DNA of 64,000 nucleotides from Anaerolineae bacterium. Lineage in GTDB: Bacteria; Chloroflexota; Anaerolineae; Aggregatilineales; Phototrophicaceae. The stretch covers positions 156,038-220,037 of the forward strand of contig JAHDWN010000003.1 of the NCBI GenBank assembly GCA_023382675.1. The letters run 5' to 3'. Positions within the stretch are counted from its first letter, which is position 1; each line of letters opens with the position of its first letter. Positions 23,983 to 33,627 of the stretch are shown in pieces. The notes under the pieces were generated by a model. The model was not told where the DNA came from. It was given only the letters and a program-made list of their open reading frames with translations, and did not search any database. The position numbers and the translations under genes are program-made.

Positions 23983-26361
23983 CTACTTGCTGGCGCTCAC
24001 CGTGAGTACGAATGACCCGGCAAGCACATCGTCGTAGGTCGCTACCTCGATGATGATCGACTGGCCGGACGTGACCTGCAAGCCTGTCACCTGCGAGTTG
24101 ATCTGCTCACCAAGCTGGATGTCATCGTTTTCGGTGATCAGGGTGTCACTCTCGTCGTAGATGCGCAGGTAGGTGTCGAGCGCCCCTTCCGCATCCGTCA
24201 GCGAGATGTCAATCGCGCCATCCGCTTCCGGCACCAGCACGTAACGCACACGCTCACCCGCTGCGATCACGCCCTCGACGGTGTCGCCGACTGCGATGTC
24301 GCCGCCGTCAACCTGCGTGATCTCCGGCGCTGCGTTATCTGTGCCGACCACGCCGAGGGCTTCGTCGAGCACGCGCTCGCCGTACTGGAGCACGATATCC
24401 TGGTCGCCGATCACGTCTTCCGCTGTGACGGGAACACGCACATCCGGGACAATGCCGGTGCCTTCGATGATGACGTTGCCCTCGTTATCGACCGGGCGGC
24501 TGACAGGCAGCGCAATGCTCAGGCCGTCGGGCAGGTAGACTTCATCCCAACCGCCGCCCAGACCCGCGGTCGAGTACTGGCCGACGACGGTCGCGCGGTC
24601 TTGCTGGCTCATGTTGTAGGTGAAGAATTCACAGGCGCTGGCGCAGCCCGGCCCCACGAGCACCACGACCGGCCCGCTGAAGGCCAGGGCGGGGTTCTCC
24701 GCCGGGAAGATACGGGTCGGGAAGTTCGGGTCGCCGAAGAACTGGCCGCTTTCCGGGTTGTATTCCTCGCGGTTGCCCGCGACGAACTCCTGGTCGAAGA
24801 AGTAGCCCGCGATCCGGTCGCCGATCTGCGAGAAGCCGCCGCCGTTCTGGCGCAGGTCGAGGATGATGCCCTGCACGCCAAGCTGCTGCACCAGCCCCAT
24901 GAAGTAATCCCACGTTTCGATCATGACTGGCTCGTTGCCGTTGAACGACGTGATCTTGACGTAGCCATAGCCGCTGTCGAGGAACTCATATGTCAGCGGC
25001 GGCGCAAGGTTGTCGAACCCACGGTAGACCGAGCCGAAGGCGAAGCTGGCGCGTTCGTCGGTAGTCGCGATCGTCGCTGTCTCCGCCTGCGCGCCGGGGT
25101 TCTGGAAGGTGACTTCCGCCTCCGCGCCGAGCGGCGCGCGCGTCAGGTAGCGCACCTGCTGGTAGCGGTAGCCATCCGGGCTGCCGACGCCTGCGTAGGG
25201 CGCGACGGCATCGATAGCATCCTGGATCGACATGCCGCCGAATTCCAGGATTTCTGCGCCAACGCTGATGCCTGCCGCTTCCGCAGAGCCACCGGGCGTG
25301 ACGAAGACGACGACAACGCTGCCATCGCTCAACTCGCGCAGCGCCATGCCGTAACCGCCCGACGTTCCATCAAGGAAGCGATTGTCCAGGATGTTCGAGG
25401 GCATCTGCGGGAACTGCCAGTGACCATCCGGCACGTCGCGCGTCAGGGCGTCCAGCGCCAGGATGAACGAGTCGAGATCGCCATTGGCCTCAGCCTGTTC
25501 GACTTCGGGCAGATATTGGTCGCGCAGCGCTTCCCAATCGACGTTCTTCATCTCAGTGAAGGCGTATTCGTTCTTTGCCAGATCGATGAAGGCGTTGAAG
25601 GCCTCGGTGTAGGTCATGTCGCTGTAGTCTTCCGGCTGGAGTTCTTCCGGCTCGTGCAGTTCGACGCTGACCTCGTGCGAACGGTCGTAGGTGAACGGTT
25701 CGGACTCCATGTCGACGAGCGTCCAGCCTGCGGGGATCGCGACCGTCGGGTCGTCCTCCGTAAAGAGCAGGCCATCGTCGCCGAAGCCCGACGGGAAGCC
25801 CTGCTGATCATCCGGCGCGTAGACGAGATACTGACCGCCGATAACCTCGTAGAGTGTTTCCGGGTTGACGCTGGTGCGGGTGGTTGCATAGGCGGTTGAC
25901 CAGCTATAGCCATCGCGCTCGGTGATGAACGGATCGCCAAAGCGGTTGTCCCAGTAGGCGACGGTGTACACCTCGACGCCGCTATCGGTTTCGCCGTCAT
26001 TGTCGACGTCGTGCAGCGTCCCTTGCGGCGCGACGGGAAGATTCATTTCGAAGGTGATCACGGTGTCGGTATAAAAATCGTTGGTGATGGCCCCGAAGGC
26101 CTGCGATTCCACCGGGAAGGTGAATTCGACATTGCGGGTGACAAAGCCACCTTGATCTTCCAGCAAGATAATCGGCTGGACGGTGAGGTCGCGGATGTTC
26201 GGATTGGTAATCGTCATCGTTCCGGTGACAACTGCCACGCCGCCTTCGTCGGCTTCCATCTGGGCAGCGGGCAACATTTCCTGCGCCGCAGCAAGCGCAT
26301 TCACCGAGAGGATCAGGATGGCGAACAGCACCATCACCACATACAGACTGCGTTTCGGCAT
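23983..26361 (-). CDS. Secreted S41 family (C-terminal processing) peptidase with PDZ and C-terminal PPC-like domain
   Basis: Signal peptide MPKRSLYVVMVLFAILILSVNALAAAQE; GIILDLRQNGGG; VVLVGPGCASACEFFTYNM; C-term GALDTYLRIYDESDTLITENDD. Confidence 0.87.
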   Translation of the reverse strand: MPKRSLYVVMVLFAILILSVNALAAAQEMLPAAQMEADEGGVAVVTGTMTITNPNIRDLTVQPIILLEDQGGFVTRNVEFTFPVESQAFGAITNDFYTDTVITFEMNLPVAPQGTLHDVDNDGETDSGVEVYTVAYWDNRFGDPFITERDGYSWSTAYATTRTSVNPETLYEVIGGQYLVYAPDDQQGFPSGFGDDGLLFTEDDPTVAIPAGWTLVDMESEPFTYDRSHEVSVELHEPEELQPEDYSDMTYTEAFNAFIDLAKNEYAFTEMKNVDWEALRDQYLPEVEQAEANGDLDSFILALDALTRDVPDGHWQFPQMPSNILDNRFLDGTSGGYGMALRELSDGSVVVVFVTPGGSAEAAGISVGAEILEFGGMSIQDAIDAVAPYAGVGSPDGYRYQQVRYLTRAPLGAEAEVTFQNPGAQAETATIATTDERASFAFGSVYRGFDNLAPPLTYEFLDSGYGYVKITSFNGNEPVMIETWDYFMGLVQQLGVQGIILDLRQNGGGFSQIGDRIAGYFFDQEFVAGNREEYNPESGQFFGDPNFPTRIFPAENPALAFSGPVVVLVGPGCASACEFFTYNMSQQDRATVVGQYSTAGLGGGWDEVYLPDGLSIALPVSRPVDNEGNVIIEGTGIVPDVRVPVTAEDVIGDQDIVLQYGERVLDEALGVVGTDNAAPEITQVDGGDIAVGDTVEGVIAAGERVRYVLVPEADGAIDISLTDAEGALDTYLRIYDESDTLITENDDIQLGEQINSQVTGLQVTSGQSIIIEVATYDDVLAGSFVLTVSASK

Positions 26362-26437
26362 GGAAAATAACTCCTATAGAATAGCCAGCAGTTTGCATTG
26401 TAATCGCAGTCACCCGCCGCGCAAAGTGAGGGTATTG

Positions 26438-27598
26438 TTAGACCGCCTGCTCCAGAATGCCGAGCAGCTCGTCATCGGTCAGTGCGAGCGGGTTGCCCTT
26501 CATGCTGCTGGCGCTGCGCGCTTTCGGCAGAATCTCGCTGAAGGCCTGTGCGCCCAGGCCGAACGTCCCCAGCGCCGGGATCGCCAGCGCATCACGCAAA
26601 TCGTAAGTCCAGGCGACGCCGTCGTCTGCAGTGGCGCTGTCTTTGCCGGTGAGGATGCGCCCGATCTCCCGGTAGCGCCCCAGCGCAGGATGTTCCGGCT
26701 CGCGCTCGCGCAGCGCCTTGAGATTCGTCTCCATGACAATCGGCAGCAGCCGCGCGCAGATGACGCCGTGGGCGATGGGATACATGCCGCCGAGCGGGCC
26801 AGCGAAGCCATGCACCGCGCCCAGGCCAGCATTCGCCAGCGACATGCCGCTGAGCAGCGCCGTGATCGCCATGTCCGAGCGCGCGTCGAGATCGTCCGGA
26901 TGTTCGTAGGCTCGGCGCAGCGAGCGTGCCCCGCGCATGATGCCTTCGCGGGCGAGGCCGTCGGTCATCGGTGTGGCTTTGCTGCTGACGAACGGCTCAA
27001 TCACCTGCGTCAGCGCGTCCATCCCGGCGCTGGCTGTCACCGATGGCGGCAGCGACTGCGCCAGTTCGGGGTCGATCAAGGCTACACGCGGGATCATCAG
27101 AGGGCTGCGGACGCTGACCTTGACCTTCTTCTCAGTCGAGGCGAGCACGGCGTTGCGCGTGACTTCCGAGCCGGTGCCCGCGGTCGTCGGCACGGCGATG
27201 TAGGGCAGCGGCGGCTGTTCGAGCGGCTGCGCCTTGCCGATCACTTCCATGTAGTCGAGCGGCTCGCCGGGGTTGGTCGCCAGCGCGGAGATCGCCTTGC
27301 CCGCGTCAATGGGGCTGCCGCCGCCGAAGCCGATAACCAGGTCACAGCCCTCGCTGCGCGCCATGTTGACGCCGCGTTCGGCGGTTTCGACCTTCGGCTC
27401 GCCTTCGGTGGCGAAGACGACCGGTGTCAGGCCAGCCGCGCGCAGGTGCGCATTCAGCGCTTCAGCCCGCGCCGGATCGCTGCCGGTGACGACCAGCACC
27501 TTGCCCGATTTGCACATTGCTGCTGCGATGCCGCCGACCTGCGCCAGCGCTCCGACGCCATAAACGATCCGTGGCGACGTCATGAACTCGAAAACCAT
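26438..27598 (-). CDS. Iron-containing alcohol dehydrogenase
   Basis: VIGFGGGSPIDAGKAISALATNPG; AVPTTAGTGSEVTRNAVL; GAVHGFAGPLGGMYPIAHGVICARLLP. Confidence 0.93.
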   Translation of the reverse strand: MVFEFMTSPRIVYGVGALAQVGGIAAAMCKSGKVLVVTGSDPARAEALNAHLRAAGLTPVVFATEGEPKVETAERGVNMARSEGCDLVIGFGGGSPIDAGKAISALATNPGEPLDYMEVIGKAQPLEQPPLPYIAVPTTAGTGSEVTRNAVLASTEKKVKVSVRSPLMIPRVALIDPELAQSLPPSVTASAGMDALTQVIEPFVSSKATPMTDGLAREGIMRGARSLRRAYEHPDDLDARSDMAITALLSGMSLANAGLGAVHGFAGPLGGMYPIAHGVICARLLPIVMETNLKALREREPEHPALGRYREIGRILTGKDSATADDGVAWTYDLRDALAIPALGTFGLGAQAFSEILPKARSASSMKGNPLALTDDELLGILEQAV

Positions 27599-27728
27599 GG
27601 GGGAATCCTTTCGCAATAACGCTCGTCGCGTCGATCCTTTATAATGAGCGCCGGTGTGCTGTTCGCCGACTGTGGCCCAGGCTAGGCGGCCAACACGCCA
27701 ACAAAATTTGAGAGTATTGTAAGCCGCG

Positions 27729-28337
27729 ATGTCGCAAACACCCAACCCGCCCACGAATCAGCCGCCTGGTCGTGGATTGTCTCCTGCCCTGATCTTGTTG
27801 CTCTTCCCGCTGTTGGGAATCGCCGCGGCGATCCTGGTGCTTGCCGGTGCGCCAAACGGCGCGCAGGTTGTCGAGGTCACACCCGCGCCGGTCACACTGC
27901 CGCCCGCGCCGCCGGTCAGCGCCACCCGCAGCGCGGTCGTCAGCTTTGCACTGGAGGCGCTGGATGGCCGCCTGATCAGCCTGAACGATTATCAGGGCGA
28001 GCCGGTAATCATCAACTTTTGGGCGACGTGGTGCCCGCCGTGCGAGCGCGAGATGCCCGCCATCGCTCAGTTCGCCAGCGAGCATCCTGACGTGAACATC
28101 CTCTCGATCAACATCGGCGAGACCGCCGACGTGGTCGCGCCCTGGCTGGAAGACCGCGGGATCTACGGCTTTCCCGTGCTGCTCGATCTCGATACGGCGG
28201 TCAGCGCCAACTACGGTGCGATCAATATCCCGGTCACTTACGGCCTGGATACAGATGGGGTGGTGCAGTTGCAGCACTACGGCGAAATCACCATCGATGA
28301 CCTCGAAGCGCTGGTTGAATCACTGAATTCGGACTAA
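27729..28337 (+). CDS. Membrane-anchored TlpA/thioredoxin-like protein
   Basis: N-terminal TM; EPVIINFWATWCPPCEREMPAIAQFA. Confidence 0.93.
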   Translation: MSQTPNPPTNQPPGRGLSPALILLLFPLLGIAAAILVLAGAPNGAQVVEVTPAPVTLPPAPPVSATRSAVVSFALEALDGRLISLNDYQGEPVIINFWATWCPPCEREMPAIAQFASEHPDVNILSINIGETADVVAPWLEDRGIYGFPVLLDLDTAVSANYGAINIPVTYGLDTDGVVQLQHYGEITIDDLEALVESLNSD

Positions 28338-28401
28338 TTTGTAGAAAATGCGTGTATTATGCGCATAGTGGACATGTGAGTGTGACGAAAAGGCCGCGTG
28401 T

Positions 28402-29055
28402 ATGTCTCATTATATGGATACCGCACCCGCCACCTTCCGCGATCAGGAGCAGTGGATCGACCGACTCAAGCGCGGCGACGAGATCGCCTGGGAGTTGCTG
28501 ATCGCGCGGTATGCCGGCGATCTGCGCACAGCCATCGGGCAAATGCTGCGTAAGCGTGATCTATCGATTGAATTTCAAGACGACATCGAGCAGGAAACCT
28601 GGCGCACCGCCGTCCACAAAATGGGCACGTTTGTCTATCAGAGCGAAGACAAATTGGCACACTGGCTGCACAGCATTGCGCGCCATCACGTCCAGACGTA
28701 CATGCGCACAGATCGCCAGCAATCGCCCTCGATGGAAGACATCCAGTCCAAAAACCTGGAGAATGAGTTCACGCTCGATATGTTTCTTTATGCCAATGGC
28801 CTGATCAGCCACAGTGCTGAGGACGAGGTGCTGCTCTTCGAGCAGGTCGCCATTCTCGAAGACGTGTTAAGCGATCTCAAACTCCGTGATCGCGAAATCC
28901 TGCTGGCCTCGCTGCTTGACAACAGTGACAGGAGCGAACTGGCCCAGCGCTATCAACTGGAAGAAGATACGATTTCGATGATTGTTTGGCGCTGCAAAGG
29001 AAAACTGCGTGGGATGTTGAAAGCACGACTAGATCGGGGAGGTCGCAAACAATGA
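28402..29055 (+). CDS. RNA polymerase sigma factor (sigma-70/ECF-like)
   Basis: WIDRLKRGDEIAWELLIARYAGDLRTAIGQML...FQDDIEQETWRTAVHKM; LKLRDREILLASLLDNSDRSELAQRYQLEEDTISMIVWRCKGKLRGML. Confidence 0.83.
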   Translation: MSHYMDTAPATFRDQEQWIDRLKRGDEIAWELLIARYAGDLRTAIGQMLRKRDLSIEFQDDIEQETWRTAVHKMGTFVYQSEDKLAHWLHSIARHHVQTYMRTDRQQSPSMEDIQSKNLENEFTLDMFLYANGLISHSAEDEVLLFEQVAILEDVLSDLKLRDREILLASLLDNSDRSELAQRYQLEEDTISMIVWRCKGKLRGMLKARLDRGGRKQ

Positions 29056-29435
29056 CACAGAACAGCGGGATCGAGCGGCTGCGCAGATTGGTACGCGACG
29101 AATACAAGAATCAAAACGAACACATTCATCGCGTCGTCAAGGCTGAACTGCTCAAGGTACACGGCACGGGGGTATCGCCCACGCAAAACCGCGCGCGCAT
29201 GGTCGGCTTGTTCGTCGGTGCGAGCGCACATCGCCAGGGCATGAGCGTCGATGCACTGTCCGCCGCTACCGGGCTGACCGCGCCGGTCACTGCTGCGCTG
29301 ATTAAGGGCGAACTGACCCAGGATGATTACACTGACGACCTGCTCGACCGGTTGGCGGCTGCCGTCGGCTATGAAGCGAACCTGCTGCGCCTGATGCTGG
29401 GCCGTCCGCATGGTGAAGAAGAAGCGATGGCCTGA
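29052..29435 (+). CDS. Small HTH (Cro/CI-like) protein translationally coupled to sigma factor
   Basis: ATGA overlap with previous stop; QGMSVDALSAATGLTAPVTAALIKGELTQDDYTDDLLDRLAAAVGYE. Confidence 0.65.
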   Translation: MTQNSGIERLRRLVRDEYKNQNEHIHRVVKAELLKVHGTGVSPTQNRARMVGLFVGASAHRQGMSVDALSAATGLTAPVTAALIKGELTQDDYTDDLLDRLAAAVGYEANLLRLMLGRPHGEEEAMA

Positions 29436-29502
29436 CTTCGGTGTTATTCAGTTTGAATGAGAACGGCGCAGGGGGAAGTAGCGCCGTCTCGGGGATGGGT
29501 TT

Positions 29503-29538
29503 GTAGAGGCGTGGATTTTTCCGCGCCTCTACGTTTTT
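29503..29538. terminator. Hairpin gtagaggcgtgga-tttt-tccgcgcctctac followed by gttttt
   Basis: 13-bp stem with one G:U pair between convergent genes. Confidence 0.75.
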
Positions 29539-29552
29539 GGAGCAGGAATCTT

Positions 29553-30755
29553 CTACCCCTCAGCGGCGCGGCTGAAGGTGAGCACGCCGCCGTCATAGAA
29601 CAGCGTCAGCATGTCCCCGTTGATCTGGTAGCCGGTCGCGCCTTGCAGCGCGTTCAAGAACGCCCCTTCTTGATCCATGACGGGTTGCTCGCAGGCCATG
29701 AGCGTGGTCGCCAGCGGCTGAACGACGAGCACGCCGTTGTTGTACTGGAAGCCGCCACTGTAGCTGTTGCAGCCACTGCTGCCGCTGATGCCCTCAGCAC
29801 CGAAGTTGACGTTCACCGCCGAACCTTCGAGCGGAGCGGTGGGCGCATTGACATCACCCCAACCGGTCAAGATCCAGGCGCCGCCGAGACCGCCAAAGGT
29901 CGGATCGGCAATCGCCGTCGGTTCGCTGGTGGGCGTTGGCTGAGCGGGCACGGGCACGCCAGGGGCGGATGCTGATGTGAGCATGAGCGATGACACGACG
30001 GCATCGAGCGTCTCCAGACCGGGCGTGAACTCCGTCGGAGCGGCGGCGTTGAGTGTGGCGATGCTTTCGTTGGTGTACTGGTCGATACCAGCGATGAACG
30101 AGTCGTAATTGAAGTCGGCGGGCACGCTGTCCGGGAACAGCGCCGTCGTCAGCGGGAAGATCGCCGACACGTAGTAGCTGCCGTCGCTGCTCACGCCCTG
30201 CACCGTATACAGGAATTCTGTGCCCACGAACGGCGAGGCATCCTGACGGAATACGGTCACGTAGGCGATACCGCTGAATGTGGCATTGCCGACGTAACGA
30301 GCGCGGGCGCGAATGACCTGGTTCGCCGGGACGACGGGCAGGAAGGGCAGCTTGTTCGAGTTGTCGGCGGCGTTGGCGGCCATGGATGGCGTCAGATCAG
30401 CCTGCGCGCCGACCATCCCGCTCAGAATATCCGCGGTCTGCTGATATTCGGGATACTGGGCGAAATCGGCGGTGCGGTAGACGCGAATGCCACCGGCATC
30501 GAAGATGCTCTCCGGCGCGGGGAACGTGTTGTAGAGCAGGAAATCGGTGTAGGGAGCCTGTGGGCCACCCGGCGCGTCGAGATCGACCGGATCGCCGGGA
30601 TGCTGGCTGATGCTGACGTTGGTCGCCAGTGTGCTCGGGAATTGGAAGCTCACACCGTTGAAGGCAACGCTGTTGGTAGCTGGCTGAGCAAGGGCAGGGA
30701 GCGCAACCACGAGCATGGCGCTCAGCGCGAGCAGCAGGATCGACTTGATTTTCAC
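29553..30755 (-). CDS. Secreted META domain-containing protein
   Basis: GTG start VKIKSILLLALSAMLVVALPALAQ; C-term GISGSSGCNSYSGGFQYNNGVLVVQPLATTLMACEQPVMDQEGAFLNAL. Confidence 0.85.
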   Translation of the reverse strand: MKIKSILLLALSAMLVVALPALAQPATNSVAFNGVSFQFPSTLATNVSISQHPGDPVDLDAPGGPQAPYTDFLLYNTFPAPESIFDAGGIRVYRTADFAQYPEYQQTADILSGMVGAQADLTPSMAANAADNSNKLPFLPVVPANQVIRARARYVGNATFSGIAYVTVFRQDASPFVGTEFLYTVQGVSSDGSYYVSAIFPLTTALFPDSVPADFNYDSFIAGIDQYTNESIATLNAAAPTEFTPGLETLDAVVSSLMLTSASAPGVPVPAQPTPTSEPTAIADPTFGGLGGAWILTGWGDVNAPTAPLEGSAVNVNFGAEGISGSSGCNSYSGGFQYNNGVLVVQPLATTLMACEQPVMDQEGAFLNALQGATGYQINGDMLTLFYDGGVLTFSRAAEG

Positions 30756-30825
30756 GTGCAATCTCCTTGATTTTGACACGCACAAGCCTAGATGCTGCGG
30801 CTGTCATCTTCAAGAGACGATTGTC

Positions 30826-31305
30826 CTACGGCTGGCCTACCCAATGCGCCTGAAGTTTGTCCCGCCAATTGTCCGGTATGGGCGTGGATTGGTTGCTGCG
30901 GTAGTCGTAGACGACGATGGTGATCGTGGCCGCGGCTGCCAGCGTGGGCAGGCCGTCGCGCTCACAGACGATGTGCTGTTCGGTGTCGAAGCTCTTGCTG
31001 CCGATGCGCGCCACGCGGGTGTAGACCGTCACCGTATCTTCGGCGTTCAACGGCAGCTTGTAGTCGATGATCACGCGCGCCATGATCAGGCCGAGCTTGT
31101 CCGGCTTGCCATCCCAGAGCGCGAGCGTCTGGAAGAACATGATTCGCGCCTGTTCCAGGTAGGTGAGGTAGGTTGCGTTGTTGACATGCCCCAGCGCGTC
31201 CAGATCTGCCCAGCGCATTTGCAGCCGGTAGGCGTGACGAAATCCCGGATATGACGACTCGCTCAAACGATTGCTCCCTTGGGTGTAGATACGAACAGCC
31301 TGCAA
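30826..31305 (-). CDS. Acyl-CoA thioesterase (hot-dog fold, 4HBT type)
   Basis: LQMRWADLDALGHVNNATYLTYLEQARIMFFQ. Confidence 0.88.
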   Translation of the reverse strand: MQAVRIYTQGSNRLSESSYPGFRHAYRLQMRWADLDALGHVNNATYLTYLEQARIMFFQTLALWDGKPDKLGLIMARVIIDYKLPLNAEDTVTVYTRVARIGSKSFDTEQHIVCERDGLPTLAAAATITIVVYDYRSNQSTPIPDNWRDKLQAHWVGQP

Positions 31306-31396
31306 CGTGTTACCCTGACGATCCGACCAGGGGAGATATTACCGCGTGTGTCAACCCGGCACGCCGCCGGTTGACCGTATCGGGTTGGGCAACATC

Positions 31397-31416
31397 GGGT
31401 TTGATGCATCAAACCC
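31397..31416. repeat. Perfect 20-nt palindrome gggtttgatgcatcaaaccc within degenerate intergenic repeat
   Basis: Read directly; flanked by atcacgcatcacgcatta-type low complexity. Confidence 0.7.
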
Positions 31417-31499
31417 CTACAATCGCCCCCATCTCATCACGCATCACGCATTACTCAACCCTCATCACCTCATTCCTGGTATCTCATCACCTTCCCTAC

Positions 31500-32195
31500 C
31501 TAACCACAATACAGCCGGTCGTAGCGATCCAGCAGTTCCAGGAGCGAGGGGACGTAATCGGGTGGCGGGCTGCCGCTGAGCAGCGCGGGCGCGGTCATCT
31601 GGATCAGCAGCGGCTGGCTTGCCCAGAGCGTCTCACGGCTTAACGGGCAGCGTTGATAGGCGGTGACGGCTACACCCGGCGCACCCATGCCGATCAGCCG
31701 GACGCTCATGATCGTCTCGTTGAGCGAGGGGACGCGCCCGATGCTGAAGGCCGTGGGCGGGCCAAGCGCCAGCCAGACATCGGCCAGGTGCAGTCCGGTG
31801 CCCAGGCTGACGCCGGTGACGACCGGACGCACGACCTGAAGGCGCGCAGACGAGCCAACCCCAAGAATGCCTTCTGGTACCTGGACGGCCCGGCTGTCAT
31901 TGCCCAGCGCCGCCGGGTAGGGGAACGCATCTGACCACAGCCAGGGGATGTACGTCGGCGGCACGAGCGGCGAGCTGATGCGGGGCCGGTTGACCCAGGG
32001 ATGTGCATCCAGGATCGCCACCGCGTCTTCGAGCGGCGTCACACCGAGTTGAATCCCTTGCCAGCACGGCATCTCACAGTTATCTGTGCCGAAGAAGGCG
32101 CGCGCCGGATTGACATGCGCCCGTGTGGTCACGAGCGCCAGCGCGGCAGTGAAGATGAGCAGGCTATAGAAGGTGAGACGGCGTAGATGCGACAT
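31500..32195 (-). CDS. Membrane-anchored hypothetical protein with CxMPCWxGI motif
   Basis: MSHLRRLTFYSLLIFTAALALV signal/TM; GTDNCEMPCWQGIQLGVTPLEDAVAIL. Confidence 0.65.
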   Translation of the reverse strand: MSHLRRLTFYSLLIFTAALALVTTRAHVNPARAFFGTDNCEMPCWQGIQLGVTPLEDAVAILDAHPWVNRPRISSPLVPPTYIPWLWSDAFPYPAALGNDSRAVQVPEGILGVGSSARLQVVRPVVTGVSLGTGLHLADVWLALGPPTAFSIGRVPSLNETIMSVRLIGMGAPGVAVTAYQRCPLSRETLWASQPLLIQMTAPALLSGSPPPDYVPSLLELLDRYDRLYCG

Positions 32196-32263
32196 CGGCA
32201 ACGCCTTGTCCGATCCGGCAGCTGTGTTGATGATACCCACGCGTCGCGTTGAACGGTTCAGAT

Positions 32264-32677
32264 TTATGGCAGGATGCACCAGCGGCGGAGCAGCGGCGCG
32301 CACGACCATTCGAACGGATCGACCGGGCGCGCGGCTGCCGGGACGACGTAATACCTGTCCCACGTGCCCTCGGCGACCCAGCCGCGCGTGCCGTCCGCCA
32401 GTTCCACCCGCCACCAGTGATAGCCGCCGTTGCAGCTTGGGCCGTCGAGCACGGTCATTTCAGTGCGCTGGTAGAGCTGGGCACGCACGCCGGTATCCAC
32501 GGCGGGCAGCGCGCGCACATTGAGCCGATCCACACCTGGCGCGACGATGGCGGCGCTGCCTGGGCGGAGATGGGGCGCGGGCGCATGGGCGCAGGCGTCG
32601 GCCTCGGCGGAGGCAGGCACGATCGCCGCCAGCGTGTGCAAAATGATGAGTAGAGTCAGCCAGTGACGTCGTTTCAT
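32264..32677 (-). CDS. Secreted SH3b-like domain protein
   Basis: Signal peptide; VDRLNVRALPAVDTGVRAQLYQRTEMTVLDGPSCNGGYHWWRVELADGTRGWVAEG. Confidence 0.82.
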   Translation of the reverse strand: MKRRHWLTLLIILHTLAAIVPASAEADACAHAPAPHLRPGSAAIVAPGVDRLNVRALPAVDTGVRAQLYQRTEMTVLDGPSCNGGYHWWRVELADGTRGWVAEGTWDRYYVVPAAARPVDPFEWSCAPLLRRWCILP

Positions 32678-32731
32678 AGCGCTATTCTACATCGCCCGCG
32701 TGCAAGACATGACAGTTAACCATTAAAATCT

Positions 32732-32745
32732 GTGAAAAGTTTCAC
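32732..32745. promoter_or_regulatory. Operator-like inverted repeat gtgaaa-ag-tttcac upstream of flavodoxin-like gene
   Basis: Perfect arms, extra tttcac half-site at about 32753, AT-rich tatgctatttatagt just downstream. Confidence 0.3.
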
Positions 32746-32892
32746 TATACAATTTCACCAAATGTAGTATGCTATTTATAGTGCTTATCGTACAAATGGA
32801 CACGGAGAACTGGCAGGAGTATGAAGTTTGACTTGGCTCATTAATTCTTTAGCCATGAACGACAACTCTGCCACTCTGGAGCAGGAGATACA

Positions 32893-33357
32893 ATGAAGAG
32901 CCTGATCATTTATGAGAGCTTTTACGGGCATACGCATGTGGTCGCGCAGGCCATTGGCGACACCCTTGCTCTGCACGGCGAAGTCAAGATCATGCGTGCG
33001 GACGAGGCGCAGATCAACGATTTGCGCGACATCGATTTGTTGGTGGTGGGCTGCCCAACGCAGTGGCTGGGCGTCACCGCGGCGACCCGCGCTTTCTTCG
33101 ACCAGATCCCGGCGGAGGGGCTGCGTGGGATTCGCGTGGCGCTGTTTGATACCCGCTATCAGCGTCCGCGCTGGCTGACCGGCTCGACCGCCGAACGGTT
33201 GGAACGCACCGTCTATAAATTGGGTGGCGGCATCATCGCCCCGCCGGAGAACTTCGTCGTCGCAGACCGCGAAGGCCCACTGGTGGAAGGCGAAGTCGAG
33301 CGTGCGCGCAGTTGGGCGACCGCATTGGTGGCCGCGCGCGTGATCGAACCGGCGTAA
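32893..33357 (+). CDS. Flavodoxin domain-containing protein
   Basis: MKSLIIYESFYGHTHVVAQAIGDTLA FMN-loop signature; IDLLVVGCPTQWLGVTAATRAFFDQI. Confidence 0.88.
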   Translation: MKSLIIYESFYGHTHVVAQAIGDTLALHGEVKIMRADEAQINDLRDIDLLVVGCPTQWLGVTAATRAFFDQIPAEGLRGIRVALFDTRYQRPRWLTGSTAERLERTVYKLGGGIIAPPENFVVADREGPLVEGEVERARSWATALVAARVIEPA

Positions 33358-33370
33358 CGAATATCTGTTT

Positions 33371-33404
33371 GCGCCCTTCTCCGCCGTGAGGAGGGCGCTT
33401 TTTC
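33371..33404 (+). terminator. Rho-independent terminator gcgcccttctc-cgccgt-gaggagggcgc-ttttt
   Basis: 11-bp stem plus T-tract directly after flavodoxin gene. Confidence 0.85.
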
Positions 33405-33627
33405 TTCTCTTATATCCTCGATACTTGAAAAGGGTTGTTTGCAGTCGGCGCGCCCGTCTGGGTGGATGCCTCTTTGTCAGCCCTACAAGCCAGACGATGG
33501 CACTGACGCTCCACAGGCGAATCTCGCTGCGATCACCTGACAATCGCGTAACAATCCGTGCGTTCGGCTTCATGTCTGCGTTACAATCGTGCTTTCGACC
33601 TCTTCCGTTCAGGACATCATCCCAGTT

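Noticed and set aside
26183-27619. 478-aa plus-strand ORF
   Set aside because: Antisense to Fe-ADH and the S41 peptidase start
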